DNA of 64,000 nucleotides from Saccharopolyspora oryzae (GCF_027853915.1 NZ_JAQGLA010000016.1:1-64000); one strand, 5' to 3'. Positions 49,829 through 60,436 are shown, counted from the first letter of the stretch. Notes: generated by a model from the letters alone, not told the origin. A program made the numbers and translations.

Positions 49829-51012
49829 CCTTCGATGCTAGCCATCCCGGCGCGGGCCGCGACGAACGCCGCAACCGCCCGCTCCACGTCCGCGGCGGAG
49901 TGCGCCGCCGACATCTGAGTGCGGATGCGGGCCTTGCCCTTGGGCACCACCGGGTAGGAGAACCCGATCACGTACACGCCCTCGGCCAGCAGCAGATCCG
50001 CCATCCGGGCCGCCTCGGCGGCGTCTCCGATCATCACCGGGATGATCGGGTGCTCGCCGGGCAGCAGGTCGAAGCCCTCCTCGGTCATCCGCCGCCGGAA
50101 CAGCTCGCTGTTGTCCCGCAGCCGCTGCCGCAGCTCCGGCTTCGAGGCCACCAGGTCCAGCGCGGCCAGCGAAGCCGCCACGATCGACGGGGCCAGCGAG
50201 TTCGAGAACAGGTACGGCCGGGACCGCTGCCGCAGCAGCTCCACGATCTCCGCCCGCCCGGACACGTAACCGCCGCTCGCGCCGCCCAGCGCCTTGCCCA
50301 GCGTGCCGGTCACGACGTCGACCTTGTCGGTCACCCCGAACAGCTCCGGCGTGCCCGCACCGCTCGGACCGGTGAAGCCGACCGCGTGCGAGTCGTCGAC
50401 CACGACCAGCGCCTGGTACTCCTCGGCGAGCGCGCAGATCTCGTCCAGCGGCGCCAGGTAGCCGTCCATGGAGAACACGCCGTCGGTGACGATCAGCTTG
50501 CGCCGCGCGTCGGAGTTCTCCCGCAGCAACCGCTCCAGATCGGCCATGTCCCGGTTGCGGTAGCGGCCGCGGCGGGCCTTGCACAGCCGGATGCCGTCGA
50601 TGATGCTCGCGTGGTTGAGCTCGTCGGAGATCACCACGTCGCGGTCGTCGAGCAGCGTTTCGAACAGCCCGCCGTTGGCGTCGAAGCACGAGCTGTACAG
50701 GATCGTGTCATCGGTGCTCAGGAACTGCGAGAGCCGCTTCTCCAGCTCCTTGTGCGGGGCCTGCGTGCCGCAGATGAACCGCACCGACGCCATCCCGAAA
50801 CCCCACTTGGCCAGCGCCTGCTCGGCGGCGGCCAGCAGCGCGGGGTGGTCGGCCAGCCCGAGGTAGTTGTTCGCGCAGAAGTTCAGCACCTCCGCGTCGG
50901 CGACGCCCACCCGGGCGCTCTGCGGCGACTCCAGGACCCGCTCGTCCTTGTACAGGCCCGCGGCGCGGATCTCGTCCAGCTCGGCGCGCAGTCCGTCGGC
51001 GATCGTGTACAT
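49825..51012 (-). CDS. kbl: Glycine C-acetyltransferase (2-amino-3-ketobutyrate CoA ligase)
   Basis: 395 residues of the alpha-oxoamine synthase family. It starts [18 protein letters not shown]. The PLP Lys is in [20 protein letters not shown] and the conserved Asp/His in [11 protein letters not shown]. It splits 2-amino-3-oxobutyrate with CoA into glycine and acetyl-CoA, directly after Tdh. The ATG overlaps the tdh stop (ATGA) and the gene's stop overlaps the LysR start, giving a fully coupled three-gene operon. Confidence 0.97.
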   Translation of the reverse strand: MYTIADGLRAELDEIRAAGLYKDERVLESPQSARVGVADAEVLNFCANNYLGLADHPALLAAAEQALAKWGFGMASVRFICGTQAPHKELEKRLSQFLSTDDTILYSSCFDANGGLFETLLDDRDVVISDELNHASIIDGIRLCKARRGRYRNRDMADLERLLRENSDARRKLIVTDGVFSMDGYLAPLDEICALAEEYQALVVVDDSHAVGFTGPSGAGTPELFGVTDKVDVVTGTLGKALGGASGGYVSGRAEIVELLRQRSRPYLFSNSLAPSIVAASLAALDLVASKPELRQRLRDNSELFRRRMTEEGFDLLPGEHPIIPVMIGDAAEAARMADLLLAEGVYVIGFSYPVVPKGKARIRTQMSAAHSAADVERAVAAFVAARAGMASIEG

Positions 51013-52052
51013 CAGGCGGAACCCTCCGCTGTCCAGTCGAGGATGATCTTGCCGCAGCGACCGCTGCGGGCCGTCTCGAACGCTTCGGCGTGCTCGGTGT
51101 ACGGGAAGCGGTGCGTGATCACGGGCGACAGGTCCAGCCCGGACTCCAGCAGCACCGACATCGAGTACCAGGTCTCGAACATCTCGCGCCCGTAGATGCC
51201 CTTGACGGTGAGCATCTTCAGCACCACGGCGCTCCAGTCCACCGAGAACTCCTCGGCGGGCAGCCCGAGCATCGCGATCCGGCCGCCGTGCGACATGTTC
51301 GCCACGGTCTCCCGCAGCGCCGCGGGCTGCCCGGACACCTCCATCGCGACGTCGAAGCCCTCGCTCATGTCCAGCTGCTGCTGCGCGTCGGCGAGCCGCG
51401 TCTTGGACACGTCCACCGCCAGGTCGACGCCGATCCGCCGCGCCAGCTCCAGCCGGTGCTCGCTGACGTCGGTGATCACCACGTGCCGCGCGCCCGCGTG
51501 CTTGGCCACGCCGGCGGCCATCAGCCCGATCGGCCCGGCACCGGTGATCAGCACGTCCTCGCCGACGACCGGGAAGCTCAGCGCGGTGTGCACGGCGTTG
51601 CCGAACGGGTCGAAGATCGCGGCCACGTCCGGGTCGATCTCGCTGCGGTGCACCCACACGTTCTGCTCGGGCAGCACCGCGAACTCGGCGAAAGCCCCGT
51701 TGTGGTGCACGCCGAGCCCCTTGGTGTGCGCGCACAGGTGCCGGCGCCCGGCCAGGCAGTTCCGGCACTTCCCGCACACGATGTGGCCCTCGCCGCTGAC
51801 GAAGTCACCCACCGAGGCCCGGGTGACGGCACTGCCGGTCGCCACGACCTCCCCGGCGAACTCGTGCCCGACCACCAGCGGTGTCGGCACGGTCCGGGCG
51901 GCCCACTCGTCCCACGACGCGATGTGCAGGTCGGTCCCGCAGATCCCGGTGCGCAGCACGCGCACCACCACGTCGTTCGGGCCCGGGGTCGGATCCGGGA
52001 CCTCGGCCAGCTCCAGGCCGGGCGCGGGCGAGGTCTTCACCAGTGCGCGCAC
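51012..52052 (-). CDS. tdh: L-threonine 3-dehydrogenase
   Basis: 346 residues of the zinc alcohol dehydrogenase family. Catalytic zinc ligands are in GICGTDLH and VGHEFAGEV. The structural zinc lobe has Cys residues in [15 protein letters not shown], and the NAD loop is [20 protein letters not shown]. It oxidises threonine to 2-amino-3-oxobutyrate for Kbl. GTG at 52052 has GCGGAGGAACC upstream. It is the first gene of the operon; its promoter is in the 124-bp gap before the LppA-like gene. Confidence 0.96.
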   Translation of the reverse strand: MRALVKTSPAPGLELAEVPDPTPGPNDVVVRVLRTGICGTDLHIASWDEWAARTVPTPLVVGHEFAGEVVATGSAVTRASVGDFVSGEGHIVCGKCRNCLAGRRHLCAHTKGLGVHHNGAFAEFAVLPEQNVWVHRSEIDPDVAAIFDPFGNAVHTALSFPVVGEDVLITGAGPIGLMAAGVAKHAGARHVVITDVSEHRLELARRIGVDLAVDVSKTRLADAQQQLDMSEGFDVAMEVSGQPAALRETVANMSHGGRIAMLGLPAEEFSVDWSAVVLKMLTVKGIYGREMFETWYSMSVLLESGLDLSPVITHRFPYTEHAEAFETARSGRCGKIILDWTAEGSA

Positions 52053-52176
52053 GGTTCCTCCGCTCTCGATGTCTGCATCGAAACGGAGTCTGGCCCGACC
52101 GGCCCCAACCGTCCATCGCGAAGTTCTGCACTGCCTGGTAAGCCCCACTGCACAGCAACCAGATCGAGTGACGCAG

Positions 52177-52746
52177 CTACTGCCCGGTCGAAGCGATCCG
52201 CTCCTTCACCGCCTGCGGCAGGTGGCAGTCGGTGCCGCCGCTGAGGACGGTGTTCTTCGCGGTGCCGATCTTGATGTTGGCGCCGTACTGATCAAAGCTC
52301 ACGACTTCGTGGTCCGATGGACGATCGACGATGGCACGTACCGGACCGAATCCGTATTCGCGCGCAACAGCCTCTGTGAGCTGCTGGGCGCGTGGCCACT
52401 GCGCATCCGGGAGGTTCCCATTCGCTGTCCATATACCAAGCGTTCGAGTCTCGCCGTCCGACCTGAATGCGGGAAACTGCGCACACCCAGCACGGCCGAT
52501 CTCATCCGATTGCATCCACTGAATCCACGGGAACTCGGAAGCCAAGGCATCTCTCACCCGGCCCAGCATCTCCTGGTACCGAGCCGTCACCTCCTCGATG
52601 CTCGGTCTCCGCATCAGCTCCTCCCGCTGCGCCGATTCATCACCCTCGAAGCTAGAAGTCACCGGCTTCCCCCCACATGCCGCGACCGAAAGCGTCGCGC
52701 ACAAGACCAATACCAGACTTTTCATCCGCGAAAGCCCCACTGACAA
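52177..52746 (-). CDS. LppA-like lipoprotein
   Basis: About 189 residues from TTG 52746, or 182 from ATG 52725. The signal [17 protein letters not shown] places the lipidated Cys 17 residues after that ATG. The mature part has [20 protein letters not shown], a Cys in GRAGCAQFP and a later TDCHLPQ, the arrangement seen in mycobacterial LppA/LppB (DUF4853-like). The TTG start is supported by AAGGAG overlapping the stop of the hydrolase gene 8 bp upstream, implying coupled translation. It is the third gene of a cassette with the DUF1023 hydrolase and a WXG100-sized protein, so it may act at the same cell-surface site. Confidence 0.78.
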   Translation of the reverse strand: MSVGLSRMKSLVLVLCATLSVAACGGKPVTSSFEGDESAQREELMRRPSIEEVTARYQEMLGRVRDALASEFPWIQWMQSDEIGRAGCAQFPAFRSDGETRTLGIWTANGNLPDAQWPRAQQLTEAVAREYGFGPVRAIVDRPSDHEVVSFDQYGANIKIGTAKNTVLSGGTDCHLPQAVKERIASTGQ

Positions 52747-52754
52747 CCGCTACG

Positions 52755-54455
52755 TCACTCCTTCGCGTCCACAGCGCGCTCGGGTAATCCGCTTACCACC
52801 ACGCTGACGTTGTACTGGCTTGTAGTTCCAGCATCCAGATATCCTGTGCCGCCGCCGGTGTTGTGGCCCACCGACCTCGATAGCTGTTGGCCGTCCGCTG
52901 AAACGGACTCTTGAGTGGACAGGTTGTCAACGCTGGGCATGTCCGACGGGTCTGCTCCAAAACGGCCCAAGTCGGCCACAGGATCCCAGTCGGATTCCAG
53001 GTTGTACGTGTGCCCATCAGGAACGTTGACTCCCGAGTAGAGCGGCGTGCCCAATCCAGGAGAGCCCATCACCACGGCATCGTCCACGCCGGTGCCTTCC
53101 TGCTGCAGGGCGTATCCGGTAGTCGTTGACCCGTATGAATGCCCCAGCGCGACAAGGTGCGGGTCATCCGACCGGGACTCGTTGATCCCGCGGTAGAAGT
53201 TGGCCAGGTCTTCCGCGCCACGCTTGGCTGAACTGGCAGAGGCGACCGAATCGCTTGGCTCGGGTATTTCGCTCAACTGCGGCGCTTCGTACCCAATCCA
53301 GGTCACAGCGGCGACTTCGCCGCTGTCCCCGTATCGGAAGGATTGTCGCTGAGCGTCCTGCCTGAGCTGTTCCATTGCCAAGTCGTAGTCCTGAAGGCTG
53401 CCCTTCTCCACAGCGCTTTCCAGGCCCGGGGTGAAGACGGCCACGTGCTTGGCCGTGTCCACGTCGCCGGTCGCTACTGCTGCTTTCATGCGTTCGCCGG
53501 AGCTGTCCATGACCAGGAGCTGGCGCTGATCTCGTTCTGGGCCCAGGACTTTCTCGATCTCGTCCAGGGACTTCAGCTTGGCATCGACTCGATCGAGCTC
53601 TGCCTGGTCGAGTGATTTGTTGAACCTGCCACCGGGCCCGGGGTACGGCTTGTCCATCTTCGACCGCAGCTGAGCTGCTTGAGCCTGGAGCATCACGCGC
53701 TCGTCGTCGAGGCGATTGACGTTGGCCGTGTGTCGGATCGTGGCCGGGATGCCGTCCATGTTGCCCAGCCACGGTGGTGGTGCCTCTGCCATTGCCGCTC
53801 GCGTTTCGGCGGGCAGGGATTCCCACCAGCGGGCGTTGTCGGCCGGAGTCCCCGGCGGCGGCGGTTCGACGGTCTCGGCGAGGCCGTGCGCGTCTCCGAG
53901 GGCCGCGGCGTCCGCGAGAGAGCCGCCCTCCCCGGTTTCCATCAGGTTCAGGTCCGCGTCCCGCAGCACCTTGGTCAGCTCGGCGTCCGCGTCGTCGGCC
54001 TGGGCGAGCAGGCGTTCGACGCGGTCCACCAGGTCGGGCCGGACCTGCTGGATCCGGTAGCGGTCCTCCTCGTCGAGCCGGCTGCCGGGGCCGCCGACCA
54101 CCACGTGCTCCAGGTCTTCGATCCGGCCGTCGTCGCAGATGCGGAAGCGGTAGGAACTCGCCAGGGAGTCTGCCTCGGCCAGCTGCCGCTGCACCGCCTG
54201 GACCTCGTCCACGTTCTCGATGAGGGCTCGGCGCACCGCCGCCACCTCGACCACGAGCTCTCGCAGCTTCTCGCCGAGGTCGCGATGCCGGTCCTCGGCG
54301 GCTTTGGCCGCCTCGCCCTGCCACTCCGCTGGTTTGCCGGACGTGGCGAGTTCGTCGTCCAGCCGCACCAGGCGGTCTTCTTCCCGCTTCAGGTCGTCGA
54401 TCGCTTCGTCGAGCAGGGCCGGCTTCCACTGGCGGATGTTCGCGACGGTCGTCAT
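52755..54455 (-). CDS. DUF1023 alpha/beta hydrolase with WXG100-like N-terminus
   Basis: 566 residues. The first 100 form a helical hairpin with a W-x-G motif (GKPAEWQGEAAKAAE), like WXG100/ESX substrates. Long helical sequence follows (about 100-330). The C-terminal 200 residues are a DUF1023 hydrolase with LVALGHSYGSTTTGYAL (nucleophile Ser in GHSYG) and GSPGLGT. This layout suits a protein exported by or associated with a type VII (ESX) system, acting on lipids or esters at the envelope. Its ATG overlaps the stop of the small upstream gene. No ESX secretion-machine genes are in the window. Confidence 0.85.
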   Translation of the reverse strand: MTTVANIRQWKPALLDEAIDDLKREEDRLVRLDDELATSGKPAEWQGEAAKAAEDRHRDLGEKLRELVVEVAAVRRALIENVDEVQAVQRQLAEADSLASSYRFRICDDGRIEDLEHVVVGGPGSRLDEEDRYRIQQVRPDLVDRVERLLAQADDADAELTKVLRDADLNLMETGEGGSLADAAALGDAHGLAETVEPPPPGTPADNARWWESLPAETRAAMAEAPPPWLGNMDGIPATIRHTANVNRLDDERVMLQAQAAQLRSKMDKPYPGPGGRFNKSLDQAELDRVDAKLKSLDEIEKVLGPERDQRQLLVMDSSGERMKAAVATGDVDTAKHVAVFTPGLESAVEKGSLQDYDLAMEQLRQDAQRQSFRYGDSGEVAAVTWIGYEAPQLSEIPEPSDSVASASSAKRGAEDLANFYRGINESRSDDPHLVALGHSYGSTTTGYALQQEGTGVDDAVVMGSPGLGTPLYSGVNVPDGHTYNLESDWDPVADLGRFGADPSDMPSVDNLSTQESVSADGQQLSRSVGHNTGGGTGYLDAGTTSQYNVSVVVSGLPERAVDAKE

Positions 54456-54751
54456 CACGCACCACCCGCAGCGTTGATGTCCGACGCAGCCCCCTGGTCC
54501 GTCGCCTCGTAGGTGGCAGCGCTCCGGGCCAGGGCTTCGGCGTGCGTTGTGCCGGATTGGCACCACCGCTTCACGCTGTCCATCCAGCTGCGGCTAGTGC
54601 TCGTTGCGGCCGCGGCTGCCGTTGAGCCGGGCAACGCCTGGCTGATCTTTTCCCCCACCGCGCCGAGCTTCGATTCCCGGGCTTGTTCAACCGCTGAGAG
54701 CGTTGCGTCCGAAGCCTTCCGAAGATCCCCGATCAGAACCTGATAGGTCAT
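54455..54751 (-). CDS. WXG100-sized helical protein, ESX-like
   Basis: 98 residues, predicted helical, with TYQVLIGDLRKASDATLSAV and a central SRSWMDSVKRW in place of a clean W-x-G. Its length and partner gene are typical of WXG100-type or DUF6507-like chaperone/partner proteins that pair with a longer ESX-like substrate. ATG at 54751 has GGAGGACAA directly upstream. Its stop overlaps the start of the DUF1023 hydrolase gene, so the two are translated together, as expected for heterodimer partners. Confidence 0.7.
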   Translation of the reverse strand: MTYQVLIGDLRKASDATLSAVEQARESKLGAVGEKISQALPGSTAAAAATSTSRSWMDSVKRWCQSGTTHAEALARSAATYEATDQGAASDINAAGGA

Positions 54752-54944
54752 TTGTCCTCCCCGAACGGGGGACCATACCAATGCTCGACGCCCAGTTCGC
54801 CCGTTTCGGAGGGCAAGTCGCGCGAATGCGCGCGCGGACGGAGGGGAAGTCCTTCGCCGCTGCATCGCGATCCGGGCTTGACCTCTTCCTTGGTGGAGGT
54901 TTGAGGGTGGTTGGGGAGCATTCGTCGATCATGTGGAGGCTGCG

Positions 54945-55583
54945 ATGAGCTCTGACCGCATCGTGCTGCCGGAGATCACCCGGAGCGATGTCGGCACCGT
55001 GTTGGTGAGTCCTTGGATCGTCGGCACGCCGCAGCGGCAGCGCGACGCGGTGGACGCCACCATCTCGGAGTGGAAGGTGGCGCCCTGGCCGGCAGCGTTC
55101 TTGTCGTTGAACTGCTTCGTGAGCTTGGACGGCGAGGCGGTGCTGAACTACGCGCAGTGGACCGATGACGACGCGCACCGCGAGTTCGTGCGCACCTACC
55201 GGCCGACGCTGGTGCGCGGGATCGACGAAGCTGTTCCGGGCATCGAGCGGCCTGGCCTGGTCAGGTACCGCCTGCGCGGCAGCGTCGTCGCCGAGGACCG
55301 GCCGCGCGGTGAGGTCGTCGCGGTGTTCGTCTCGGACAGCGACGGGTTCGAGCACGCGAGTCGGCTGGTGGCCGACGCGCAGGCCCGGATCGGAACTCCG
55401 CCCGATCTGCCGCCTGGCCTGCGCGCGGCCCACTTCCACATCAGCGCCGACGGCACCCGGGTCCTGATCTACGAGGAGTGGTCGGACGAGACCGCCGCGG
55501 CCAGCAGTCCCCACCACGACGTGCACGGGACCACGGGCAACCTCTACCGCCTGCGCCGCAGCCTCACCCGCCACCAGCGCTGA
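54945..55583 (+). CDS. Antibiotic-biosynthesis-monooxygenase-domain protein
   Basis: 212 residues forming two ferredoxin-like ABM repeats (about 17-95 and 110-200). The first has SEWKVAPWPAAFLSLNCFVS and YAQWTDDDAHREFV. The second has RAAHFHISADGTRVLIYEEW. ABM proteins include cofactor-free monooxygenases of polyketide pathways and stress-related heme or quinone-handling proteins; which applies here is unknown. ATG at 54945 has GTGGAGGC upstream. It is divergent from the WXG cassette and convergent with the reductase gene. Confidence 0.8.
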   Translation: MSSDRIVLPEITRSDVGTVLVSPWIVGTPQRQRDAVDATISEWKVAPWPAAFLSLNCFVSLDGEAVLNYAQWTDDDAHREFVRTYRPTLVRGIDEAVPGIERPGLVRYRLRGSVVAEDRPRGEVVAVFVSDSDGFEHASRLVADAQARIGTPPDLPPGLRAAHFHISADGTRVLIYEEWSDETAAASSPHHDVHGTTGNLYRLRRSLTRHQR

Positions 55584-55596
55584 CCGTCGCGCGGGG

Positions 55597-56148
55597 TCAG
55601 GCGGGGCGGTAGACCAGCAGGACGTTGCCGGAGCGGAAGGTCGTGGTCCGCCACAGCTCGAGCTGGACCTGCCCGCTGAGCGTCGAGAACGCCGAGACAC
55701 CTTCTCCGAGGAGGACCGGGAACACGATCACCCGCAGCTCGTCCACCAGGCCGAGCTCGAGCAGGCTCGCGGTCAGCTGCACGCTGCCGAACAGCGCGAT
55801 CTCCTTGCCCGGCTGCTGCTTGAGGTCCTTGATCGTCCCGGCGATGTCGTCGCGGCGGACCAGCGTGGTGTTGTTCCAGTCGGCCCGCTCCAAGGTGTCG
55901 GACACCGCGAGCTTGGGGACGCCATTCATGAAGTCGATGATCTCGGGGTCGCCCTCGGTGGCGTTCGGCCAGTGCGCGGCCATGTGCTCGTAGGTCTCGC
56001 GCCCGAACACCAGCGCGTCGAGGTAGGCGTCCTGCCGGTTGGAGAAGTCGAAGAACTCCTCGTCGACGTGGGGGAAGTCGAACTCCCCGCTGGTGCGCTT
56101 GTAGTAGCCGTCGAGGCTGATGCCGGTGAACGAGATGAGCTTGCGCAT
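55597..56148 (-). CDS. DHFR-fold (RibD C-terminal-type) reductase
   Basis: 183 residues of the dihydrofolate-reductase-like RibD_C family. It starts RKLISFTGISLDGYY; LDALVFGRETYEHMAAHWPN, then KEIALFGSVQLTASLLELGL and VDELRVIVFPVLLGEG are typical. It is probably an NADPH-dependent reductase with unknown substrate; the group is often paired with an HxlR or MarR-type regulator. No regulator gene is adjacent, but two palindromic boxes lie upstream at 56216-56270. ATG at 56148 with GGGAGA upstream. Confidence 0.85.
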   Translation of the reverse strand: MRKLISFTGISLDGYYKRTSGEFDFPHVDEEFFDFSNRQDAYLDALVFGRETYEHMAAHWPNATEGDPEIIDFMNGVPKLAVSDTLERADWNNTTLVRRDDIAGTIKDLKQQPGKEIALFGSVQLTASLLELGLVDELRVIVFPVLLGEGVSAFSTLSGQVQLELWRTTTFRSGNVLLVYRPA

Positions 56149-56215
56149 GGAAAGCGGTCTCCCTGTCGTGCAGCGTCGTTCGGCGACCCCGCCCTGCGGA
56201 GCCGGGCAGAAGACT

Positions 56216-56270
56216 GATTGCAAAGTGCAATCGCTCGGAGGCTAGCAGCGTCCGATAGCGGAGTGCAATC
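56216..56270 (-). promoter_or_regulatory. Paired operator-like boxes upstream of the reductase gene
   Basis: GATTGCA-AAG-TGCAATC (56216-56232) is a perfect 7-3-7 palindrome. GATAGCG-GAG-TGCAATC (56254-56270) is a related, imperfect copy with the same geometry, 38 bp away. They lie 68-122 bp before the reductase start, where a repressor or activator would bind. The regulator is not identifiable here. Confidence 0.6.
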
Positions 56271-56403
56271 GGTTCTGCGAACGTGCCGCGATCAGGAGGC
56301 AGCGCGGAAAGCGCTGCGGGGCAGGCGCGATCGGGAGCGGAACGAGCCCCGCCGCCCACTCGCGTGGTCAGGTCGGGGCTCTTCCGGCAGCGGCTTGCGC
56401 CCG

Positions 56404-56580
56404 TTACTCGTCGTCGGCGTCGTCTCGGGCGAGGAATGTGGCCAGGCGTTCCGTGGCGTCCTCGAAGTCCGGGTTCTGGTCGACGAAGGCGCGCATCCGG
56501 TCGGCCACCCAGGACAGGGTGACCGAGTCGTCACCGCGACGGTCCTCAAGCTCCTCGATGCCGCGGTCGGTGAAGTACAC
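56404..56580 (-). CDS. DUF6104-type small protein
   Basis: 58 residues: VYFTDRGIEELEDRRGDDSV, then TLSWVADRMRAFVDQNPDFE and a short acidic tail. It matches a small actinobacterial family of unknown function, usually found near the 2-oxoglutarate dehydrogenase gene as here. GTG at 56580 has AAGGAGGAAGC just upstream, a strong site; longer in-frame starts lack one. A GC-rich inverted repeat (56344-56351 with 56374-56381) downstream may terminate it. It lies in the same orientation as kgd and after its terminator. Confidence 0.82.
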   Translation of the reverse strand: MYFTDRGIEELEDRRGDDSVTLSWVADRMRAFVDQNPDFEDATERLATFLARDDADDE

Positions 56581-56703
56581 CGCTTCCTCCTTGGGGGTTT
56601 TCGCTTTCTGGCGCGTGGAATCAGCGCGACCAGAACAGCAGGGTACGAAACGTCCCGAGGGGGCTGCGAAGCGGAACCTCATCATCGCCCCGAAGTGCGA
56701 AAA

Positions 56704-56737
56704 CGGGCCGCCGGTTCCAGGTGGAACCGACGGCCCG
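56704..56737 (-). terminator. kgd terminator
   Basis: A 15-bp inverted repeat (56704-56718 with 56723-56737, one mismatch) with a 4-nt loop, 16 bp after the kgd stop. Read leftward it is followed by four T residues. Confidence 0.8.
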
Positions 56738-56752
56738 CTCCAGCCGATCAGA

Positions 56753-59700
56753 TCAGGCGAACGCGTTGCGCACGATCTCGGCCTGCTCGACCTCGTGGAC
56801 CTTGGCCATACCGGTGGCCGGGGCGGCCATCGGACGACGCGAGACCCGCTTGAGCTTGCCGACCAGCTGCGGGAACAGCTCCGGCAGCGCCAGGCCCAGG
56901 AACGGCCAGGCACCCTGGTTGGCGGGCTCCTCCTGGGTCCAGCGGACCTCGGTGGCGTTCGGGTAGCGCTCCAGCAGCGCGCCCAGCTTCCGGTGCGGCA
57001 GCGGGTAGAGCTGCTCGAGCCGGACCACCGCCGTGTCGGTGATGCCCTCCTTCTCGCGGTGCGCGGCCAGCTCGTAGTAGAGCTTGCCGGTGCACATCAC
57101 GATCTTGCGGACGTCGGCCGGGTTCGGCTGCGCCGGGTCGTCGATCACCGAGGTGAACTTGCCCTCGGTGAAGTCCTCGACCGGGCTGGTCGCGGCCTTC
57201 AGGCGGAGCATCGACTTCGGCGTGAACACCACCAGCGGACGCTGGATGCCGTCCAGCGCGTGGCGCCGCAGCAGGTGGAAGTAGTTCGCCGGGGTCGACG
57301 GCATCGCGACCGTCATCGAACCCTCGGCGCACAGCTGCAGCCAGCGCTCGATGCGACCCGAGGTGTGGTCCGGACCCTGGCCCTCGTGGCCGTGCGGCAG
57401 CAGCATGACCACGTCGGAACGCTGGCCCCACTTGGCCTCACCGGACGAGATGAACTCGTCGATGACCGACTGGGCGCCGTTGAAGAAGTCGCCGAACTGC
57501 GCCTCCCACAGCACCAGCGCCTCGGAGTTGGCCACCGAGTAGCCGTACTCGAAGCCCAGCGCCGCGTACTCCGACAGCGCCGAGTCGTAGACCAGGAACT
57601 TCGCCTGGTCGTCCGACAGGTTCTGCAGCGGCGTGTACTCGCTGTTGGTCTTGCGGTCGATCAGCACCGAGTGGCGTTGGCCGAACGTGCCGCGGCGGCT
57701 GTCCTGACCGGTCAGGCGGACCCCGCGGCCCTCCATCACCAGCGAACCGAACGCCAGCAGCTCGCCGAACGCCCAGTCGATGCCGCCCTCGCGACCCATC
57801 TTGGCGCGGCGCTCGAGCACCGGCTTGACCCGCGGGTGCGGGGTGAAGCCCTCGGGCAGGTTGATCTGCGCCTCGGCGATGCGCTCCAAGGTCTCCTTGG
57901 AGATCTTGGTCGCCAGACCGCGCGGCACCTGCTGCTCGGACTCCACCGACGGGCTCGGCGCCGGCGGGTGCTTCTCCAGCTCGCGGACCTCGTTGAACAC
58001 GTGCTCCAGCTGGGCCGCGTAGTCCTTCAGCGCCTTCTCGGCCTCTTCGACGGTCATGTCGCCGCGGCCGATCAGGGATTCGGTGTAGACCTTGCGGACG
58101 CTGCGCATCTTGTCGATGGCGTCGTACATCTTCGGCTGGGTCATGGACGGGTCGTCGCCCTCGTTGTGACCGCGGCGCCGGTAGCAGACCATGTCGATCA
58201 CGACGTCCTTGCCGAACGCCTGGCGGTACTCCACGGCCAGCTTCGCGACCCAGACGCAGGCCTCGGGGTCGTCGCCGTTGACGTGGAACACCGGCGCACC
58301 GATCATCTTCGCCACGTCGGTGCAGTACTTGCTGGAGCGGGAGTGCTCCGGCGCAGTGGTGTAGCCGACCTGGTTGTTGACGATCACGTGCACCGTGCCG
58401 CCGGTGCGGTAGCCCCGCAGCAGCGACAGGTTCAGCGTCTCGGCCACCACGCCCTGACCGGCGAAGGCGGCGTCGCCGTGCAGCAGCACCGGCAGGACGG
58501 TGAAGCCCTCCTGGCCCTTGTCCAGGATGTCCTGCTTGGCGCGGACGATGCCCTCCAGCACCGGGTCCACGGCCTCCAGGTGCGACGGGTTCGAGGTCAG
58601 CGACACCTTGGTCTCGCCGTCTCCGAACATCCGGAAGTACTTGCCCTCGGCACCCAGGTGGTACTTGACGTCACCGGAGCCGTGCGCCTGACCCGGGTCC
58701 AGGTTGCCCTCGAACTCCCGGAAGATCTGCGAGATCGGCTTGCCGACGATGTTGGCCAGCACGTTGAGCCGACCGCGGTGCGGCATGCCGATGACGACCT
58801 CGTCGAGGTCGTGCGCCGCGGAGGTGTCGAGCACCGCGTCCAGCAGCGGCACGACGGTCTCCGCGCCCTCCAGCGAGAAGCGCTTCTGGCCGACGTACTT
58901 GGTCTGCAGGAAGGTCTCGAACGCCTCGGCCGCGTTGAGCTTCGACAGGATGTACTTCTGCTCGGTCGGGTCCGGCTTGGTGTGCTTCTTCTCGACCCGC
59001 TGCTGCAGCCACTCGCGCTCGTCCGGCTCGAGGATGTGCATGTACTCCACGCCGACGGTGCGGCAGTAGGAGTCGCGCAGCACGCCCAGCACGTCGCGCA
59101 GCGGCATGTGCTCCTTGCCGGCGAACCCGCCGACGGCGAACTCCCGGTCCAGGTCCCACAGCGTCAGGCTGTGCGACAGGACGTCGAGGTCCTCGTGCCG
59201 CCGCTGCCGGTAGTTCAGCGGGTCGATGTCGGCCATCAGGTGACCGCGGGTGCGGTAGGCGTCGATCAGCTCGAGCACCCGGGCGGTCTTGTCGACCGCG
59301 CCCTCCGGGATGTCCTTCGTCCAGCGCACCGGCTCGTACGGGATGCGCAGCGAGGCGAAGATGTCGTCGAAGAAGCCGTCCTCGCCCAGCAGCAGCTGGT
59401 GGACGCGGCGCAGGAAGTCGCCGGACTCGGCGCCCTGGATGACCCTGTGGTCGTAGGTCGAGGTCAGCGTCACGATCTTGCTGACGCCCATGTCGACCAG
59501 GGTCTTCTCGCTGGCGCCCTGGAACTCGGCCGGGTAGTCCATCGCCCCGACGCCGATGATCGCGCTCTGGCCCTTGGTCAGCCGCGGCACCGAGTGGTTG
59601 GTGCCGGACGGGCCCGGGTTGGTCAGCGAGATGGTGGTGCCGGCGAAGTCGTCCGCGGTCAGCGCGTTGGCGCGGGCCTTGCGGATGATGTCCTCGTAGG

Positions 59701-60436
59701 CCTGCCAGAACTGGTAGAACGTCATGTCCTCGCAGCCCTTGATGGAGGCGACCACGAGGTTGCGGGAACCGTCCTTGCCCGGCAGGTCGATCGCCAGGCC
59801 CAGGTTGACGTGCTCCGGCGTGACGGCCGCGGGCTTGCCCTTGGCGTCCTCGCCGTAGTGGCGGTTCATGTTCGGGAAGTCCCGGACCGCACGGACCAGC
59901 GCGTAGCCGATCAGGTGCGTGAACGAGATCTTGCCGCCCTTGTTCCGCTTCAGGTGGTTGTTGATGACGATGCGGTTGTCGAACAGCAGCTTCGCCGGGA
60001 CCGCGCGCACGCTGGTGGCCGTCGGCACGGTCAGCGACTGGTCCATGTTCTTGGCGATCGCAGCCGCGGCACCGCGCAGCGTCTTGACCTCTTCACCGGC
60101 CTGCGGTGGCTTGACCGGGGCGGCCTTGGCGGCCTGCTGCGGGGAAGGCTTGGGGGCGGCGACGGGCTTGCTCGCCGCCGGGGCGGCGGTCGCGGTGGGC
60201 GGCGGGACCTGACCGTTGGTCTCGCCGACGCGCGTCGCCGTCGCGGTGGTGGTCGGGGCCGCTGCAGCAGCGGCCGCAGCAGCGGTGTTGTCGGTGGCTG
60301 CCTGGCCCGGCTTGTAGTCGGCGAAGAATTCGTGCCACGCCGAGTCTACGGAAGTGGGATCTTGGAGGTACTGCTCGTACATCTCCTCGATCAACCACTC
60401 GTTGGGGCCGAACTGTGACGCAGGGCTGCTGGACAC
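56753..60436 (-). CDS. kgd: Multifunctional 2-oxoglutarate decarboxylase/dehydrogenase Kgd (OdhA)
   Basis: 1227 residues with the actinobacterial fusion. A short E1-type N-terminus ([20 protein letters not shown]) is followed by an Ala/Thr/Pro-rich linker (about 40-115). A succinyltransferase-like catalytic domain has [19 protein letters not shown] near residue 330. A full thiamine-diphosphate E1 domain (about 370-1227) contains [20 protein letters not shown] and [16 protein letters not shown]. It decarboxylates 2-oxoglutarate and, with the shared E2/E3, makes succinyl-CoA in the TCA cycle; it also makes 2-hydroxy-3-oxoadipate. Activity is controlled by GarA/OdhI in relatives. GTG at 60436 gives the expected N-terminus; its ribosome-binding site is weak. 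Confidence 0.97.
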   Translation of the reverse strand: MSSSPASQFGPNEWLIEEMYEQYLQDPTSVDSAWHEFFADYKPGQAATDNTAAAAAAAAAPTTTATATRVGETNGQVPPPTATAAPAASKPVAAPKPSPQQAAKAAPVKPPQAGEEVKTLRGAAAAIAKNMDQSLTVPTATSVRAVPAKLLFDNRIVINNHLKRNKGGKISFTHLIGYALVRAVRDFPNMNRHYGEDAKGKPAAVTPEHVNLGLAIDLPGKDGSRNLVVASIKGCEDMTFYQFWQAYEDIIRKARANALTADDFAGTTISLTNPGPSGTNHSVPRLTKGQSAIIGVGAMDYPAEFQGASEKTLVDMGVSKIVTLTSTYDHRVIQGAESGDFLRRVHQLLLGEDGFFDDIFASLRIPYEPVRWTKDIPEGAVDKTARVLELIDAYRTRGHLMADIDPLNYRQRRHEDLDVLSHSLTLWDLDREFAVGGFAGKEHMPLRDVLGVLRDSYCRTVGVEYMHILEPDEREWLQQRVEKKHTKPDPTEQKYILSKLNAAEAFETFLQTKYVGQKRFSLEGAETVVPLLDAVLDTSAAHDLDEVVIGMPHRGRLNVLANIVGKPISQIFREFEGNLDPGQAHGSGDVKYHLGAEGKYFRMFGDGETKVSLTSNPSHLEAVDPVLEGIVRAKQDILDKGQEGFTVLPVLLHGDAAFAGQGVVAETLNLSLLRGYRTGGTVHVIVNNQVGYTTAPEHSRSSKYCTDVAKMIGAPVFHVNGDDPEACVWVAKLAVEYRQAFGKDVVIDMVCYRRRGHNEGDDPSMTQPKMYDAIDKMRSVRKVYTESLIGRGDMTVEEAEKALKDYAAQLEHVFNEVRELEKHPPAPSPSVESEQQVPRGLATKISKETLERIAEAQINLPEGFTPHPRVKPVLERRAKMGREGGIDWAFGELLAFGSLVMEGRGVRLTGQDSRRGTFGQRHSVLIDRKTNSEYTPLQNLSDDQAKFLVYDSALSEYAALGFEYGYSVANSEALVLWEAQFGDFFNGAQSVIDEFISSGEAKWGQRSDVVMLLPHGHEGQGPDHTSGRIERWLQLCAEGSMTVAMPSTPANYFHLLRRHALDGIQRPLVVFTPKSMLRLKAATSPVEDFTEGKFTSVIDDPAQPNPADVRKIVMCTGKLYYELAAHREKEGITDTAVVRLEQLYPLPHRKLGALLERYPNATEVRWTQEEPANQGAWPFLGLALPELFPQLVGKLKRVSRRPMAAPATGMAKVHEVEQAEIVRNAFA

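Noticed and set aside
56438-60418. A 1326-codon open frame on the + strand opposite kgd
   Set aside because: It mirrors the kgd codon pattern. High third-position GC keeps the antisense frame open; the translation is low-complexity and Arg/His/Leu-rich with no domain.
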